From Pontibacter akesuensis (GTDB lineage: Bacteria > Bacteroidota > Bacteroidia > Cytophagales > Hymenobacteraceae), in assembly GCF_001611675.1 (NCBI RefSeq), contig NZ_CP014766.1, positions 2,790,001 to 2,854,000 of the forward strand: a DNA stretch of 64,000 nt. The letters are read 5' to 3'. This document shows, one piece after another, positions 1 through 8,159 of the stretch. Each line of letters starts with the position of its first letter. The stretch's first letter is position 1. The notes under the pieces are model-generated. The model was not told where the DNA came from. It worked only from the letters and a program-made list of their open reading frames with translations, and ran no database searches. The position numbers and the translations under genes are program-made.

Positions 1-33
1 GCCATACAAAGTTTAAACATGCTTGCGTTAAGG

Positions 34-41
34 CAAAGATA
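34..41 (-). promoter_or_regulatory. Putative -7 box for a gene lying left of the window
   Basis: On the minus strand this reads TATCTTTG, a perfect match to the Bacteroidota -7 consensus TAnnTTTG. Minus-strand ATG codons follow at 18-20 and 3-5, so a divergent gene may begin at the window edge. Too little of it is present to identify. No clear -33 TTTG was found. Confidence 0.3.
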
Positions 42-104
42 ACCAGCGGTTCCCACAGATGGTAGTTTTGCCTGTGCTTCACTAAGTTTTGCGTTGGATT
101 TTCC

Positions 105-133
105 TTGGAAGTTGTGCACAAAAGGTATCTTTG
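105..133 (+). promoter_or_regulatory. Putative promoter of the penicillin-binding protein gene
   Basis: A TATCTTTG box at 126-133 matches the Bacteroidota -7 consensus. A TTGG at 105-108, 17 bases upstream, could be the -33 element. The start codon at 194 would give a leader of about 50 bases. Confidence 0.4.
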
Positions 134-193
134 CTGTCTGTTTGTAAGAGAAGTGAAAAGGAATTTTTGGAGGGGAACCTCTGTTTGATAGCA

Positions 194-2521
194 ATGCCGA
201 AAGAGCAAGAGAAAATACAGAAGCCTAAAACATCAGCCGCCAAAAAAGTTGTGCGCTTTTTCTGGAAGGTTTTTTTCCTGGGAGCAGCCGTGGTCCTGGG
301 CTATCTGCTGAGCGTGGAGTACAACCTTTTCTACCTGTTTGGCTCCTCGCCCAGCCTCGATAAGCTCGAAAACCCACGTTCTGACCTGGCCTCCGAGTTA
401 TACACCGCCGATGGGCAACTGATTGGTAAATACTTCAAGGAGAACCGCAGCCCCGTCAGCTACAATGACGTGTCGCCGCAGCTGATCCAGGCGCTCGTTG
501 CGACGGAGGATATCCGGTTTTACGAGCACTCAGGCATTGACCCGCAGGCTATTGTGTCGGCGGTATACGGTACGTTGCAGGGTGATGCCCGTGGTGGCAG
601 TACCATTACGCAGCAGCTGGCCAAAAACCTTTACAAAACACGCACCGACAACTCCAAAGGCGCATTGGGCTACATCCCCGGCCTGAACATCGTTATCTCC
701 AAAACCAAGGAATGGCTTACGGCCATCAAACTGGAGCAGCGCTACACCAAGGAAGAGATACTGGCGATGTACCTGAACACGGTGGATTTCGGCTCTAATT
801 CCTTCGGTATAAAAGTAGCGTCCAGCACCTTCTTCAATACTTCGCCAGATAGCCTGAAGGTGGAGCAGGCGGCCGTGCTGGTCGGCTTGCTGAAGGCCCC
901 GACTTATTACAGCCCGCGTTTTAACCCGGAGAATGCCACCCGCCGCCGCAACACGGTGCTGGCCCAGATGGCCAAGTATGGCTACCTGCCCGCAACAGCC
1001 GTAGACTCGCTAAGCCAGTTGCCGTTGGTGCTCGACTACAGCGTAGAGAACCATTACGACGGCCCCGCTACTTATTTCAGGGGCGCAGTGGCTGATTACC
1101 TGCAGGAGTGGTGCAAAGAGAATGGCTACGACCTGTACCGCGACGGCCTGAAGATTTACACCACCATCGACTCTAGAATACAGGCGCATGCCGAGGCAGC
1201 CATGGAAGAGCACATGCGCAAGCTGCAAAACCGCTTCGACAATCACTGGAAGGGACGCAACCCATGGGTGGATGAGAAGGATAAGGAGATTCCCGGGTTT
1301 ATTGAGCAGACCATCCAACGCACCGCCTATTACAAACGCCTGAAAGAGAAGTATGGCAACGATCAGGCAGCCATAAACCGCGAACTGAACCGACCGCGCG
1401 AGATGAAGGTGTTTACCTGGGACAACGACTCGCTGGAGAAAACTGTGACCATGAGCCCGCTGGACTCGCTGGCCTATTACAAGCACTTCCTGCACGGCGG
1501 TATGATGACGATGGATCCGTTCACAGGCCATATTAAGGCGTGGGTTGGTGGCATCAACTTCAAGTACTTTAAGTATGACCACGTGAAACAGGCGCGTCGC
1601 CAGCCGGGGTCTACCTTCAAACCGTTTGTGTATGTCTCCGCCATTGATAACGGCTACTCGCCCTGCGACAAGATCGTGGACAAGCGCATTACGATCAATT
1701 ACGTGGAGAACGGCGAGAAAAAAAGCTGGTCGCCCACCAACGCCGATTGGGAGTATACGGGTGCGCCGATGACGCTGCGCCGTGCCATGGGTAAGTCGGT
1801 AAACTCGGTGACGGCACAACTGACGGAGCGGGTAGGCTGGGAGACCGTGGTGAAGTATGCAAAGCGCCTGGGCATTACGAGTCCGCTGCAGGCGGTTCCC
1901 TCTATTGGTCTTGGCCCAAGTGATGTTTCCATTTTCGAGATGGTAGGAGCTTACAGTACTTTCCCGAACCACGGCTTCCACACCGATCCCATGTTCATCA
2001 CCCGCATCGAAGACCGCAACGGCAACCTGATTCACCAGTTCACACCGAAGCAGAAGAAGGTGCTGAGTGAAGAAACAGCATTCCTGATGATGCACATGCT
2101 GAAAGGCGGTATGGAAGAACCGGGCGGCACCTCGCAGGCTTTGTGGGAGTACGATCTCTGGGAAGGAAACGAAATCGGCGGAAAGACGGGTACTACCTCA
2201 AACCACTCGGATGGCTGGTTTATGGGTGTGACCAAGGACCTGGTAACCGGCGTTTGGGTAGGCGGCGAAGACCGCAGCATTCACTTCCGTACGTCGCAGC
2301 TGGGTGAAGGCTCTAAAACTGCGCTGCCGGTGTATGGCCTGTTCATGGAGCGCATTTACCAGGACAAGGACCTGGGTTATACCATGGGGCGTTTCCCGGG
2401 ACCGGGCGTCAAGATCAATAAGAAGTATAACTGCACTACCATTCTGCCCCGCCAAACCGTACCTGACTCCGCCGCTGTGGATTCGGTGCTGGAATTGCTG
2501 AACATGGGCAACATCATTTAG
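194..2521 (+). CDS. Class A penicillin-binding protein (PBP1A-like transglycosylase/transpeptidase)
   Basis: Bifunctional peptidoglycan synthase of the inner membrane: it polymerises lipid II glycan chains and cross-links the stem peptides. A basic N-terminus is followed by one membrane segment at about residues 23-45. The glycosyltransferase domain has the EDxxFxxHxG motif with catalytic Glu about 105, then GGSTITQQLAKN. The transpeptidase domain has SxxK with Ser about 473 (STFK), SVN, and KTGT at about 664. I chose the ATG at 194 (775 aa): an upstream in-frame reading from 89 is cysteine-rich, unlike a cytoplasmic tail, and would overlap the promoter box. A strong terminator follows. The gene appears monocistronic. 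Confidence 0.93.
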   Translation: MPKEQEKIQKPKTSAAKKVVRFFWKVFFLGAAVVLGYLLSVEYNLFYLFGSSPSLDKLENPRSDLASELYTADGQLIGKYFKENRSPVSYNDVSPQLIQALVATEDIRFYEHSGIDPQAIVSAVYGTLQGDARGGSTITQQLAKNLYKTRTDNSKGALGYIPGLNIVISKTKEWLTAIKLEQRYTKEEILAMYLNTVDFGSNSFGIKVASSTFFNTSPDSLKVEQAAVLVGLLKAPTYYSPRFNPENATRRRNTVLAQMAKYGYLPATAVDSLSQLPLVLDYSVENHYDGPATYFRGAVADYLQEWCKENGYDLYRDGLKIYTTIDSRIQAHAEAAMEEHMRKLQNRFDNHWKGRNPWVDEKDKEIPGFIEQTIQRTAYYKRLKEKYGNDQAAINRELNRPREMKVFTWDNDSLEKTVTMSPLDSLAYYKHFLHGGMMTMDPFTGHIKAWVGGINFKYFKYDHVKQARRQPGSTFKPFVYVSAIDNGYSPCDKIVDKRITINYVENGEKKSWSPTNADWEYTGAPMTLRRAMGKSVNSVTAQLTERVGWETVVKYAKRLGITSPLQAVPSIGLGPSDVSIFEMVGAYSTFPNHGFHTDPMFITRIEDRNGNLIHQFTPKQKKVLSEETAFLMMHMLKGGMEEPGGTSQALWEYDLWEGNEIGGKTGTTSNHSDGWFMGVTKDLVTGVWVGGEDRSIHFRTSQLGEGSKTALPVYGLFMERIYQDKDLGYTMGRFPGPGVKINKKYNCTTILPRQTVPDSAAVDSVLELLNMGNII

Positions 2522-2535
2522 TACACCTACAAGAG

Positions 2536-2584
2536 TAAAAGCAGCAGGGCCAGCTATCAGTGATAGCTGGCCCTGCTGCTTTTA
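2536..2584. terminator. Bidirectional terminator, 24-bp perfect inverted repeat
   Basis: Arms 2536-2559 and 2561-2584 are perfect reverse complements around one central base. AAAA and TTTT ends provide a U-tract in both directions. It lies between the convergent penicillin-binding protein and TIGR01777 genes. Confidence 0.85.
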
Positions 2585-2598
2585 GTATAAACGGGTTG

Positions 2599-3516
2599 TT
2601 AGTCTTTCTCTGTTTCGTAAAAAGATTCCAGTGCATCCTCCAGGTTAGAGTACTCAAAGGTAAAACCCGTCTGCAGTACCTTGTTAGCGCTTACCCGCTG
2701 GCCAGTCAGGATTACCTCACTCATCTCACCCATCATCAGGTTAATGGCAAAGGCAGGCACTTTGGGCAGTACCAGCGGCTTTTTCATAGATTCCGCCAAT
2801 TCCTGGGTAAACATCTTGTTTGTAACCGGGTTTGGCGCCACGGCATTGTAAACCCCTACAAACTGCTTGTCTTCTATGGCGCGGATAAACAGGCGGCAGG
2901 CATCGTCTATGTGCACCCACGACATGTATTGCTTGCCAGAGCCAAGTGGCGCGCCCGCCATCATCTTCATTGGTTTGGCCATTTGCGGCAACGCGCCTCC
3001 CTTTGTGCTAAGCACGATGCCCAGCCGAAGTATAACCGTGCGGATGTTGAGGTCGCGCATTTGCCAGGCAGCGCCTTCCCAGGCCTTGCATACTTCAGCC
3101 AGGAAGTCATCGGCGTAGGTGCTCTCCTCTGACACCAGTTTATCGCCGGAGTTGCCGTAGATGCCGATGGCAGAGGAGGAGATAAAGCCTTTCACGTGAT
3201 GCTCGGAGGTACCAAGGCATTTATGCAGCAGGTTTATGCTTTCGGTGCGGCTTTTAAGGATTTCTTTCTTGCGCTCGTCCGTCCACTTTTCGGCGGCCAC
3301 GCTTGCCCCCGCCAGATTTATAATATAATCCGCATACGTGATGGCGTTGTCGTCAATATAACCCTCCTTTACGTCCCACTTGAATGTTTTGTAAGAGGAT
3401 ACCTTGTTGGGGCTCCGGCTAAGGTGCGCCACTTCGTAACCAAGGTCTATCAGCATTTCAGACAAACGCATGCCTATCAAACCTGAACCTCCCGTAATTA
3501 AAATTTTGCCTGGCAT
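2599..3516 (-). CDS. TIGR01777 family NAD(P)-binding epimerase-like protein
   Basis: Extended short-chain dehydrogenase-like protein of 305 aa. It opens with a Rossmann nucleotide-binding loop, GGSGLIGMRL, at residues 8-17. SSSAIGIYG at about 110 carries the usual active-site serine and tyrosine. The C-terminal region after about 250 matches the DUF1731 tail (LTGQRVSANKVLQTGF). The family (YfcH/SDR39U1) is widespread, but its substrate is not established. It stands alone, with a shared terminator on its 3' side. Confidence 0.88.
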   Translation of the reverse strand: MPGKILITGGSGLIGMRLSEMLIDLGYEVAHLSRSPNKVSSYKTFKWDVKEGYIDDNAITYADYIINLAGASVAAEKWTDERKKEILKSRTESINLLHKCLGTSEHHVKGFISSSAIGIYGNSGDKLVSEESTYADDFLAEVCKAWEGAAWQMRDLNIRTVILRLGIVLSTKGGALPQMAKPMKMMAGAPLGSGKQYMSWVHIDDACRLFIRAIEDKQFVGVYNAVAPNPVTNKMFTQELAESMKKPLVLPKVPAFAINLMMGEMSEVILTGQRVSANKVLQTGFTFEYSNLEDALESFYETEKD

Positions 3517-3640
3517 AAGCTATGTATCAATTAGCGCAGTGAGTTACCCTATACGCAACTTAGGTATATTTAAGTTTTCCAATATTAAATAGGAGGCAAA
3601 AGAGCAGGTTTACGGATTGTATTTACTGCAAACGCACGGA

Positions 3641-4303
3641 TTATTTTGTGCGGATGTGGCCCAAAAACTCGTTGCGGTACTGGTCCTGCTCAAAGAGGCC
3701 GGAATATTCCGCCGTAATGGTGCTGCTGCTCACATCGTTTACGCCGCGGCTCATCACGCACAGGTGGTCTGCCTCGATCAGCACCGCCACGTTGTCGGTC
3801 TTCAGGGCCTGCTTCAGCTCGTTGGCTATCTGCATGGTCAGGCGCTCCTGCACCTGCGGGCGGCGGGCAAAGTAATGCACAATGCGGTTCAGCTTTGATA
3901 AGCCAATTACGTGCTCGTTCGGAATATAGGCCACATGCGCCTTGCCAATAATCGGCACAAAGTGGTGCTCGCAGGAAGAGTACACGGTAATATTGCGCTC
4001 CACCAGCATCTTGTTATACTTGTATTTGTTCTCGAAGCGGCGCGCGTAGGGCTTGTTGTCGGGGTGCAGGCCGTGGAAAATCTCTTTCACGTACATTTTG
4101 GCAACGCGCGCCGGCGTGCCTTTCAGGCTGTCGTCGGTCAGGTCGAGGCCCAGGGCATGCATAATGCCGTGGAAGTGCTGCTCGATGATGGCAATCTTCT
4201 CGTCGTCAGATAAATCAAAGGCATCGGGGCGCAGGGGCGTGTCCAGTGAGCTCATCACGTGGTCGTCCATGGCTTCTTCTTTGTCCAGGTCGTGGTTATC
4301 CAT
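3641..4303 (-). CDS. folE: GTP cyclohydrolase I
   Basis: Converts GTP to 7,8-dihydroneopterin triphosphate, the first step of folate and tetrahydrobiopterin synthesis. Zinc ligands are visible in SSCEHHFVP and HLCVMSRG. The substrate loop IPNEHVIGLSKLNRIV and the C-terminal TITAEYSGLF are typical of the family. I prefer the ATG at 4303 (MDNHDLDKEE, 220 aa); an upstream ATG at 4333 would overlap the preceding gene by 38 bases. It sits directly downstream of the pyruvoyltetrahydropterin synthase gene in a two-gene operon, which suggests a pterin cofactor role in addition to folate. Confidence 0.95.
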   Translation of the reverse strand: MDNHDLDKEEAMDDHVMSSLDTPLRPDAFDLSDDEKIAIIEQHFHGIMHALGLDLTDDSLKGTPARVAKMYVKEIFHGLHPDNKPYARRFENKYKYNKMLVERNITVYSSCEHHFVPIIGKAHVAYIPNEHVIGLSKLNRIVHYFARRPQVQERLTMQIANELKQALKTDNVAVLIEADHLCVMSRGVNDVSSSTITAEYSGLFEQDQYRNEFLGHIRTK

Positions 4304-4703
4304 TATATTCCACAAAGTTTCTTTCTGTTTCATACAGTGTTACTGCTAATTCGTAGTCGGTGCTGATCTTTGCGCGAAGTTTCTCCCAGACAACCATGGC
4401 GATGTTTTCGGCGGTGGGGTTCAGGTTGCTGAATTCCTCAGTGTCGAGGTTCAGGTTCCTGTGGTCAAACTTATTCGTCACCTCCTGCTTTACCAGGTCA
4501 CTCAACTTTTTCATGTCGTACACATAGCCGGTGTCGGGGTCCACGGTGCCCGTCAGCTTCACGATCAGCTCATAGTTGTGGCCGTGGTAGTTCGGGTTGT
4601 TGCACAGGCCGAAAACGGCTTTGTTCTGCTCCTCTGTCCAGACGGGGTTGTGTAACCTGTGGGCGGCGTTGAAATGCTCCTTCCGGCAAATGGTTATTCT
4701 CAT
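4296..4703 (-). CDS. ptpS: 6-pyruvoyltetrahydropterin synthase, eukaryote-like (PTPS-II type)
   Basis: Cytoplasmic zinc enzyme acting on 7,8-dihydroneopterin triphosphate. Zinc histidines lie in HFNAAHRL and HGHNYEL. The catalytic cysteine motif is CNNPNYHGH, which is Cys-x5-HGH as in PTPS-II/eukaryotic synthases, not the Cys-x3-HGH of QueD. C-terminal features (FDHRNLNLD, TAENIA, LYETERNFVEY) also resemble eukaryotic PTPS. I chose the ATG at 4703 (MRITICRKEH, 135 aa) over 4715. Its stop overlaps the folE start, so the two are co-transcribed. QueD activity cannot be excluded, but the motif and the partner favour tetrahydrobiopterin synthesis. Confidence 0.9.
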   Translation of the reverse strand: MRITICRKEHFNAAHRLHNPVWTEEQNKAVFGLCNNPNYHGHNYELIVKLTGTVDPDTGYVYDMKKLSDLVKQEVTNKFDHRNLNLDTEEFSNLNPTAENIAMVVWEKLRAKISTDYELAVTLYETERNFVEYNG

Positions 4704-4914
4704 AGAGTTTTTCAACAGGAATGATAGGCAAATGTTTCGCGCAGGATAAGCAGATCAGCTGCGAATGCTACAAGTTTGTAAAGTTACGGTAGTCCGTTCG
4801 ATTCCCAAACCAAATTCAGGCTAAATTAATTCGTTCGCCTTAGTTCTTTCTCCGCTTGATTCTTTATTTTCGTGCAATCAAGTCAAACAGAAAAGTACAA
4901 TTAACAAAGGCCGT

Positions 4915-5613
4915 ATGAAAGGATTTATACTTGCAGTATGCTTACTGATAGCAGGTGTTACGCAGGCACAATCGGTGCAGGTGGTGGAGAACGAAAAAGA
5001 GGTGAACGGCGTGTTACGGCGCGGGCAGCAGCTGTCGGTGCAGCTCGACCCGAAGACGGTGGAGAAAACCTGGAAAGACTACCTGGGCAAAAAAGCAGGC
5101 CGTGTAAAGACCAGCAAAGGCGTGATGACCGTGGAGGGCGCTGTGATCGATACCATTTCCAGGCAGCCGCTACGCCTTACGTCCGTAACAGGCAGTGATG
5201 CACAGGGCAGCTACGTGTGGTGGAACCTGGACATGGGAACGGATTATATCACCAAGGAGAGCACACCACAGGAGTATGCCGCAGCCGAAAAGTTTATGCG
5301 CGGCTTTGCCCGGCAACTGTACCGCAACGATGTGTTCCGTCAGATAAACGAAGCCGAGGAGGTGCTGAAGGCCACTAAAAACGAGCAGGACCGGGTGGTG
5401 AAGGAGGCAAACAGCATCCAGCTAAGTATAGAGAAGAACAAGGAGCGCCGCAAAGAGCTGGAGGCCGAACTGGTGCGCAACGCCGAAGACCTGAAGAAGC
5501 TGGAGGAGAGCGTGCAGCACAACATCAAGCAGCAGGAAGCCAGCCGCCAGCGCGTGCAGGACATGCAGAAAGCCGTGGAAGCCGTACGGGCGAAGCTGCT
5601 GGAAATAAAGTAA
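4915..5613 (+). CDS. Secreted protein with C-terminal coiled coil, function unknown
   Basis: A 232-aa protein with a signal peptide at 1-18 (ending in TQAQ). A small beta-rich region at about 20-125 is followed by a charged heptad region from about 140 to the C-terminus, predicted as one long coiled coil. I recognise no catalytic family. The coiled coil suggests a periplasmic scaffold or oligomer. It is divergent from the folE operon and is followed by a strong hairpin terminator. Confidence 0.75.
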   Translation: MKGFILAVCLLIAGVTQAQSVQVVENEKEVNGVLRRGQQLSVQLDPKTVEKTWKDYLGKKAGRVKTSKGVMTVEGAVIDTISRQPLRLTSVTGSDAQGSYVWWNLDMGTDYITKESTPQEYAAAEKFMRGFARQLYRNDVFRQINEAEEVLKATKNEQDRVVKEANSIQLSIEKNKERRKELEAELVRNAEDLKKLEESVQHNIKQQEASRQRVQDMQKAVEAVRAKLLEIK

Positions 5614-5646
5614 CATCCCTCGTATAGCGAAGTATAAAAGCAAAAG

Positions 5647-5673
5647 CTCCCGCCGCAGTAAATGCGGCGGGAG
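5647..5673. terminator. Hairpin terminator with 11-bp GC-rich stem
   Basis: CTCCCGCCGCA (5647-5657) pairs perfectly with TGCGGCGGGAG (5663-5673) around a 5-base loop and is followed by a T-rich run. An A-run upstream lets it serve the convergent curlin gene as well. Confidence 0.85.
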
Positions 5674-5690
5674 TTTTTCTTTTAAGAGTT

Positions 5691-6662
5691 TTACCGGTAA
5701 AAATCGTTTTGAAGTACGGTGGCGGTGTTGTAGCTGCCGTGCTGCTCTATGGTGCTGGCGTGACCATTGCCGCTGTTGCCATACTGCTGGGTATCGGCCG
5801 CGTTGTTGTTGCCATTCTGGATTGTCAGGTTCTGATGATTGCTTCTGTATAACCAGGAGCCGCCGCTTTGCACAGAGATAGCGCTGTTATTGTTCCCGTG
5901 TTGGTATATCTCTGAAGTATTGCCAACACTAATCTGGAGTTGGTAGCCCGAATTGTTATCCCCGGTTGCTTGTGCAATGGAGGTATTATTTATACTACGC
6001 GTCATCTGGTCCTGCTCGTGCATGTTTCCTGTTCCTGCCTGCTCTATCACAGCTACCAGATTACCAGTGCGCTGAGCTTGTATGGCCGTGTTGTTATCGC
6101 CTGTCTGTCTGGCTATGGCAGAGTTTCTGAAACCGTTTTGCTCCTGGCTTGCTATGTTCCCGTTGCCCTGCTGAATAGCCACGGCTTCATTGCCGCTGCT
6201 TAACGTCTGGTACTGCGAGGCAGAGTTTCTTGTTCCGGACTGATCTATGACGGCATTGCTCTGCACCACATCCACCTGGCGCTGTTGGGCCGAATTGCCG
6301 GTTCCGTCTTGCGTGATGCTGGCGTCATTCTCCAGCGATCGCAGCAATTGTATCTGCAGGGCACTGTTGGCATCTCCAGACTGGGCAATAACTGCTGTGT
6401 TGCCAACAGACCAAAGCGACTGCCTCTGCTCAGCGTTGTTCTGATGCCCTGCCTGGCTGATGGTGGCATGATTTTGTGTAGTGGGGGCTGATGGGCCATA
6501 TTCCTCTGTTTGCTGGATGGAGGCCACGTTAGCACTGCCGCTCTGGTTTGTGGCGGCTACATTCAACTGACCTTCCTGGCGCACATTAGATTCGTTGTGC
6601 TGCGCAGAGGCAGATCCCCAGCAAAGTGCAAGGGCGCTTGCCATTAGTAAATTTGTTTTCAT
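5691..6662 (-). CDS. Curlin-repeat secreted amyloid-like protein (CsgA/CsgB-like)
   Basis: A signal peptide (about 1-20, ending in SASA) is followed by about 11-12 imperfect repeats of 20-25 residues with the pattern A-x-I-x-Q-x-G-x-x-N-x-A-x-x-Q. This is the curlin repeat that forms the beta-helical core of curli fibres in CsgA and CsgB. At 323 aa it is about twice the length of E. coli CsgA and has more repeats. No csgG, csgE or csgF homologue lies in the window, so the export partner must be elsewhere. The gene stands alone. Confidence 0.85.
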   Translation of the reverse strand: MKTNLLMASALALCWGSASAQHNESNVRQEGQLNVAATNQSGSANVASIQQTEEYGPSAPTTQNHATISQAGHQNNAEQRQSLWSVGNTAVIAQSGDANSALQIQLLRSLENDASITQDGTGNSAQQRQVDVVQSNAVIDQSGTRNSASQYQTLSSGNEAVAIQQGNGNIASQEQNGFRNSAIARQTGDNNTAIQAQRTGNLVAVIEQAGTGNMHEQDQMTRSINNTSIAQATGDNNSGYQLQISVGNTSEIYQHGNNNSAISVQSGGSWLYRSNHQNLTIQNGNNNAADTQQYGNSGNGHASTIEQHGSYNTATVLQNDFYR

Positions 6663-6841
6663 AAGCTGTAAACGTAGTAAGAGATGTGTATGTAGATAAG
6701 TATGAATTACCTACATATATTTCTATTATAATGTTGCAGCTAAATGCCTGCTGCCACAGCTGTTTTGAGTGCCGCTAATTTGCTTGCAGCGCCAGGTGGC
6801 TGGGTTATGGTAAAGAAAGCAACTGAAGCAGCTTATAAGTA

Positions 6842-6879
6842 TAAAAGCAGGTCAGGGTATAAACCCTGACCTGCTTTTA
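6842..6879. terminator. Hairpin terminator, 16-bp stem
   Basis: Arms 6842-6857 and 6864-6879 are perfect complements around TATAAA, with A/T ends. It is placed just downstream of the pyrophosphatase-like gene on the minus strand. Confidence 0.8.
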
Positions 6880-6911
6880 AGCAATGTTATTTTATTGTAA
6901 AGAGACGGCGG

Positions 6912-7493
6912 CTACAGCTTCATCCAGCGCTGGATCTCCTTCTCTGCAAACTTCTCGTCACGCCAGCCTACAAAACGAGTGCCGGAAGCTCTATGGAAAT
7001 TATCGAACCAGATCTGTAGTATGGCTTTGGCCGGCGCAAAGTCTTTGCTGAAGGCGGCGTATGAGGTGGCATCCAACTGGCGCTCGCTTGGGCGCGCCGG
7101 TACCGCCACCACCACGTGGCGCAACTCGCCCGCATTCTCCAACTGCATCAGGCCAATCGGAATTATCTCTTCTGTGGCGCCAGGTTCCATGCGTTCTGCC
7201 AGCACCAGCACTTCCAGCCCTTTGCCGCCCTTTTCTATCTCTGTGGAGGGAATAAACCCCAGGTTTGCCGGGTAAGGCAGGAACCCCACCTGGCGCGCCA
7301 GCCCTGCTTCCTTATCAGGAACAAACGCCTTCTCCTCCTTGTCATACACCAGCTTGTGTGTGTTGCCTGCGGGTGTTTCAATCACGGCCTGGAGTTGCTT
7401 GTTGCCATTGTAGGTGGGCAGCGCAGTATAGTCTGTCTGGCAGGAGAGGAGCAGGGCCAGCAGGGGCAGCAAAAGGGAAGTATAGCGTTTCAT
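6912..7493 (-). CDS. Inorganic-pyrophosphatase-fold lipoprotein lacking catalytic aspartates
   Basis: The protein starts at the ATG at 7493 (MKRYTS, 193 aa) with a lipoprotein signal ending in LALLLSC. The rest follows family I soluble pyrophosphatase: AVIETPAG, YPANLGFIPSTE, VLVLAERMEPG, IGLMQLENAGE, VVVAVP, IQRWMKL. Against E. coli Ppa, the metal-binding D-G-D-P-x-D block reads G-G-K-G-L-E, Asp97 becomes Glu, Asp102 becomes Leu and Lys104 becomes His. Only the fold is preserved. It is therefore probably a periplasmic or outer-membrane lipoprotein that does not hydrolyse pyrophosphate. Confidence 0.75.
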   Translation of the reverse strand: MKRYTSLLLPLLALLLSCQTDYTALPTYNGNKQLQAVIETPAGNTHKLVYDKEEKAFVPDKEAGLARQVGFLPYPANLGFIPSTEIEKGGKGLEVLVLAERMEPGATEEIIPIGLMQLENAGELRHVVVAVPARPSERQLDATSYAAFSKDFAPAKAILQIWFDNFHRASGTRFVGWRDEKFAEKEIQRWMKL

Positions 7494-7567
7494 GTGCGTA
7501 GGTGCTTTTGGAGTATACACAATGCAAGTTAGCAGCTGAAGCAGTAGCTGCTAAACGAAAGGTATAA

Positions 7568-7597
7568 AAAAAGGAGCCAACAGGTTGGCTCCTTTTT
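7568..7597. terminator. Terminator of the rpsP-rimM-trmD-rplS operon
   Basis: A 13-bp stem, AAAAAGGAGCCAA (7568-7580) with TTGGCTCCTTTTT (7585-7597), and a CAGG loop. It lies 40 bases past the rplS stop. Confidence 0.85.
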
Positions 7598-7636
7598 CTT
7601 ACTAGAAATATGGGAAACTTATGAAAACAGGTATCC

Positions 7637-7990
7637 TTATCTTCTTTCTTTGATACGAGCGGCTTTGCCCTGCAGACCTCTCAGGTAGTAGAGTCTTGCT
7701 CTTCTCACTTTACCCTTGCGCACCAGTTCGATCTTCTCGATAGATGGAGACAAAAGTGGGAAGATACGCTCTAATCCGATTTGGTTAGATACTTTTCTTA
7801 CAGTGAAAGTTTCACCGTTTGTGTTCACGTTCTTACGCTGGATCACAACGCCCTGGAACTGCTGCACACGCTCCTTGTTACCCTCACGGATTTTCACGTG
7901 TATGTTTACTGTATCGCCAGCCTGAAACACTGGAAAAGAGGTGCGTCTGTCAGCAGAATCCTGCTCGATAAATTTAATTAATTCGCTCAT
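7637..7990 (-). CDS. rplS: 50S ribosomal protein L19
   Basis: 117 aa, the normal length for L19. It contains the family signatures [10 protein letters not shown] and [22 protein letters not shown] and ends in the basic tail [18 protein letters not shown]19 lies at the 30S-50S interface. It is the last gene of the classic S16-RimM-TrmD-L19 order but is separated from trmD by about 170 bases that contain its own possible -7 box. Confidence 0.97.
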   Translation of the reverse strand: MSELIKFIEQDSADRRTSFPVFQAGDTVNIHVKIREGNKERVQQFQGVVIQRKNVNTNGETFTVRKVSNQIGLERIFPLLSPSIEKIELVRKGKVRRARLYYLRGLQGKAARIKERR

Positions 7991-8032
7991 GATGGCTATG
8001 TTCTTAAAGTATCTCCTTCAAATTTCGGACTG

Positions 8033-8040
8033 CAAAGATA
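8033..8040 (-). promoter_or_regulatory. Putative internal -7 box for rplS
   Basis: The minus strand reads TATCTTTG, matching the Bacteroidota -7 consensus, 43 bases upstream of the rplS start. It suggests that rplS can be transcribed separately from trmD. No good -33 element was seen. Confidence 0.35.
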
Positions 8041-8159
8041 TGTAAATAATTATTACATAGGAACCTTTGCAGAAAAAAAGTATAAAATTAACAGCCACTT
8101 TTTTAGCGCTTTACGCAAAGTGGCCTTTGTTCATGTTCTCCAGCCAGGGCTGGTTTTGC

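Noticed and set aside
1010..2095. Long minus-strand open frame inside the penicillin-binding protein gene
   Set aside because: It lies wholly antisense to a gene with intact catalytic motifs, is rich in His/Arg/Val as expected for antisense reading of a GC-rich gene, and shows no family signature.
4296..4703. QueD (queuosine pathway) identity for the pterin synthase
   Set aside because: The motif is Cys-x5-HGH rather than Cys-x3-HGH, no queC or queE is adjacent, and the operon partner is folE. Not fully excluded.
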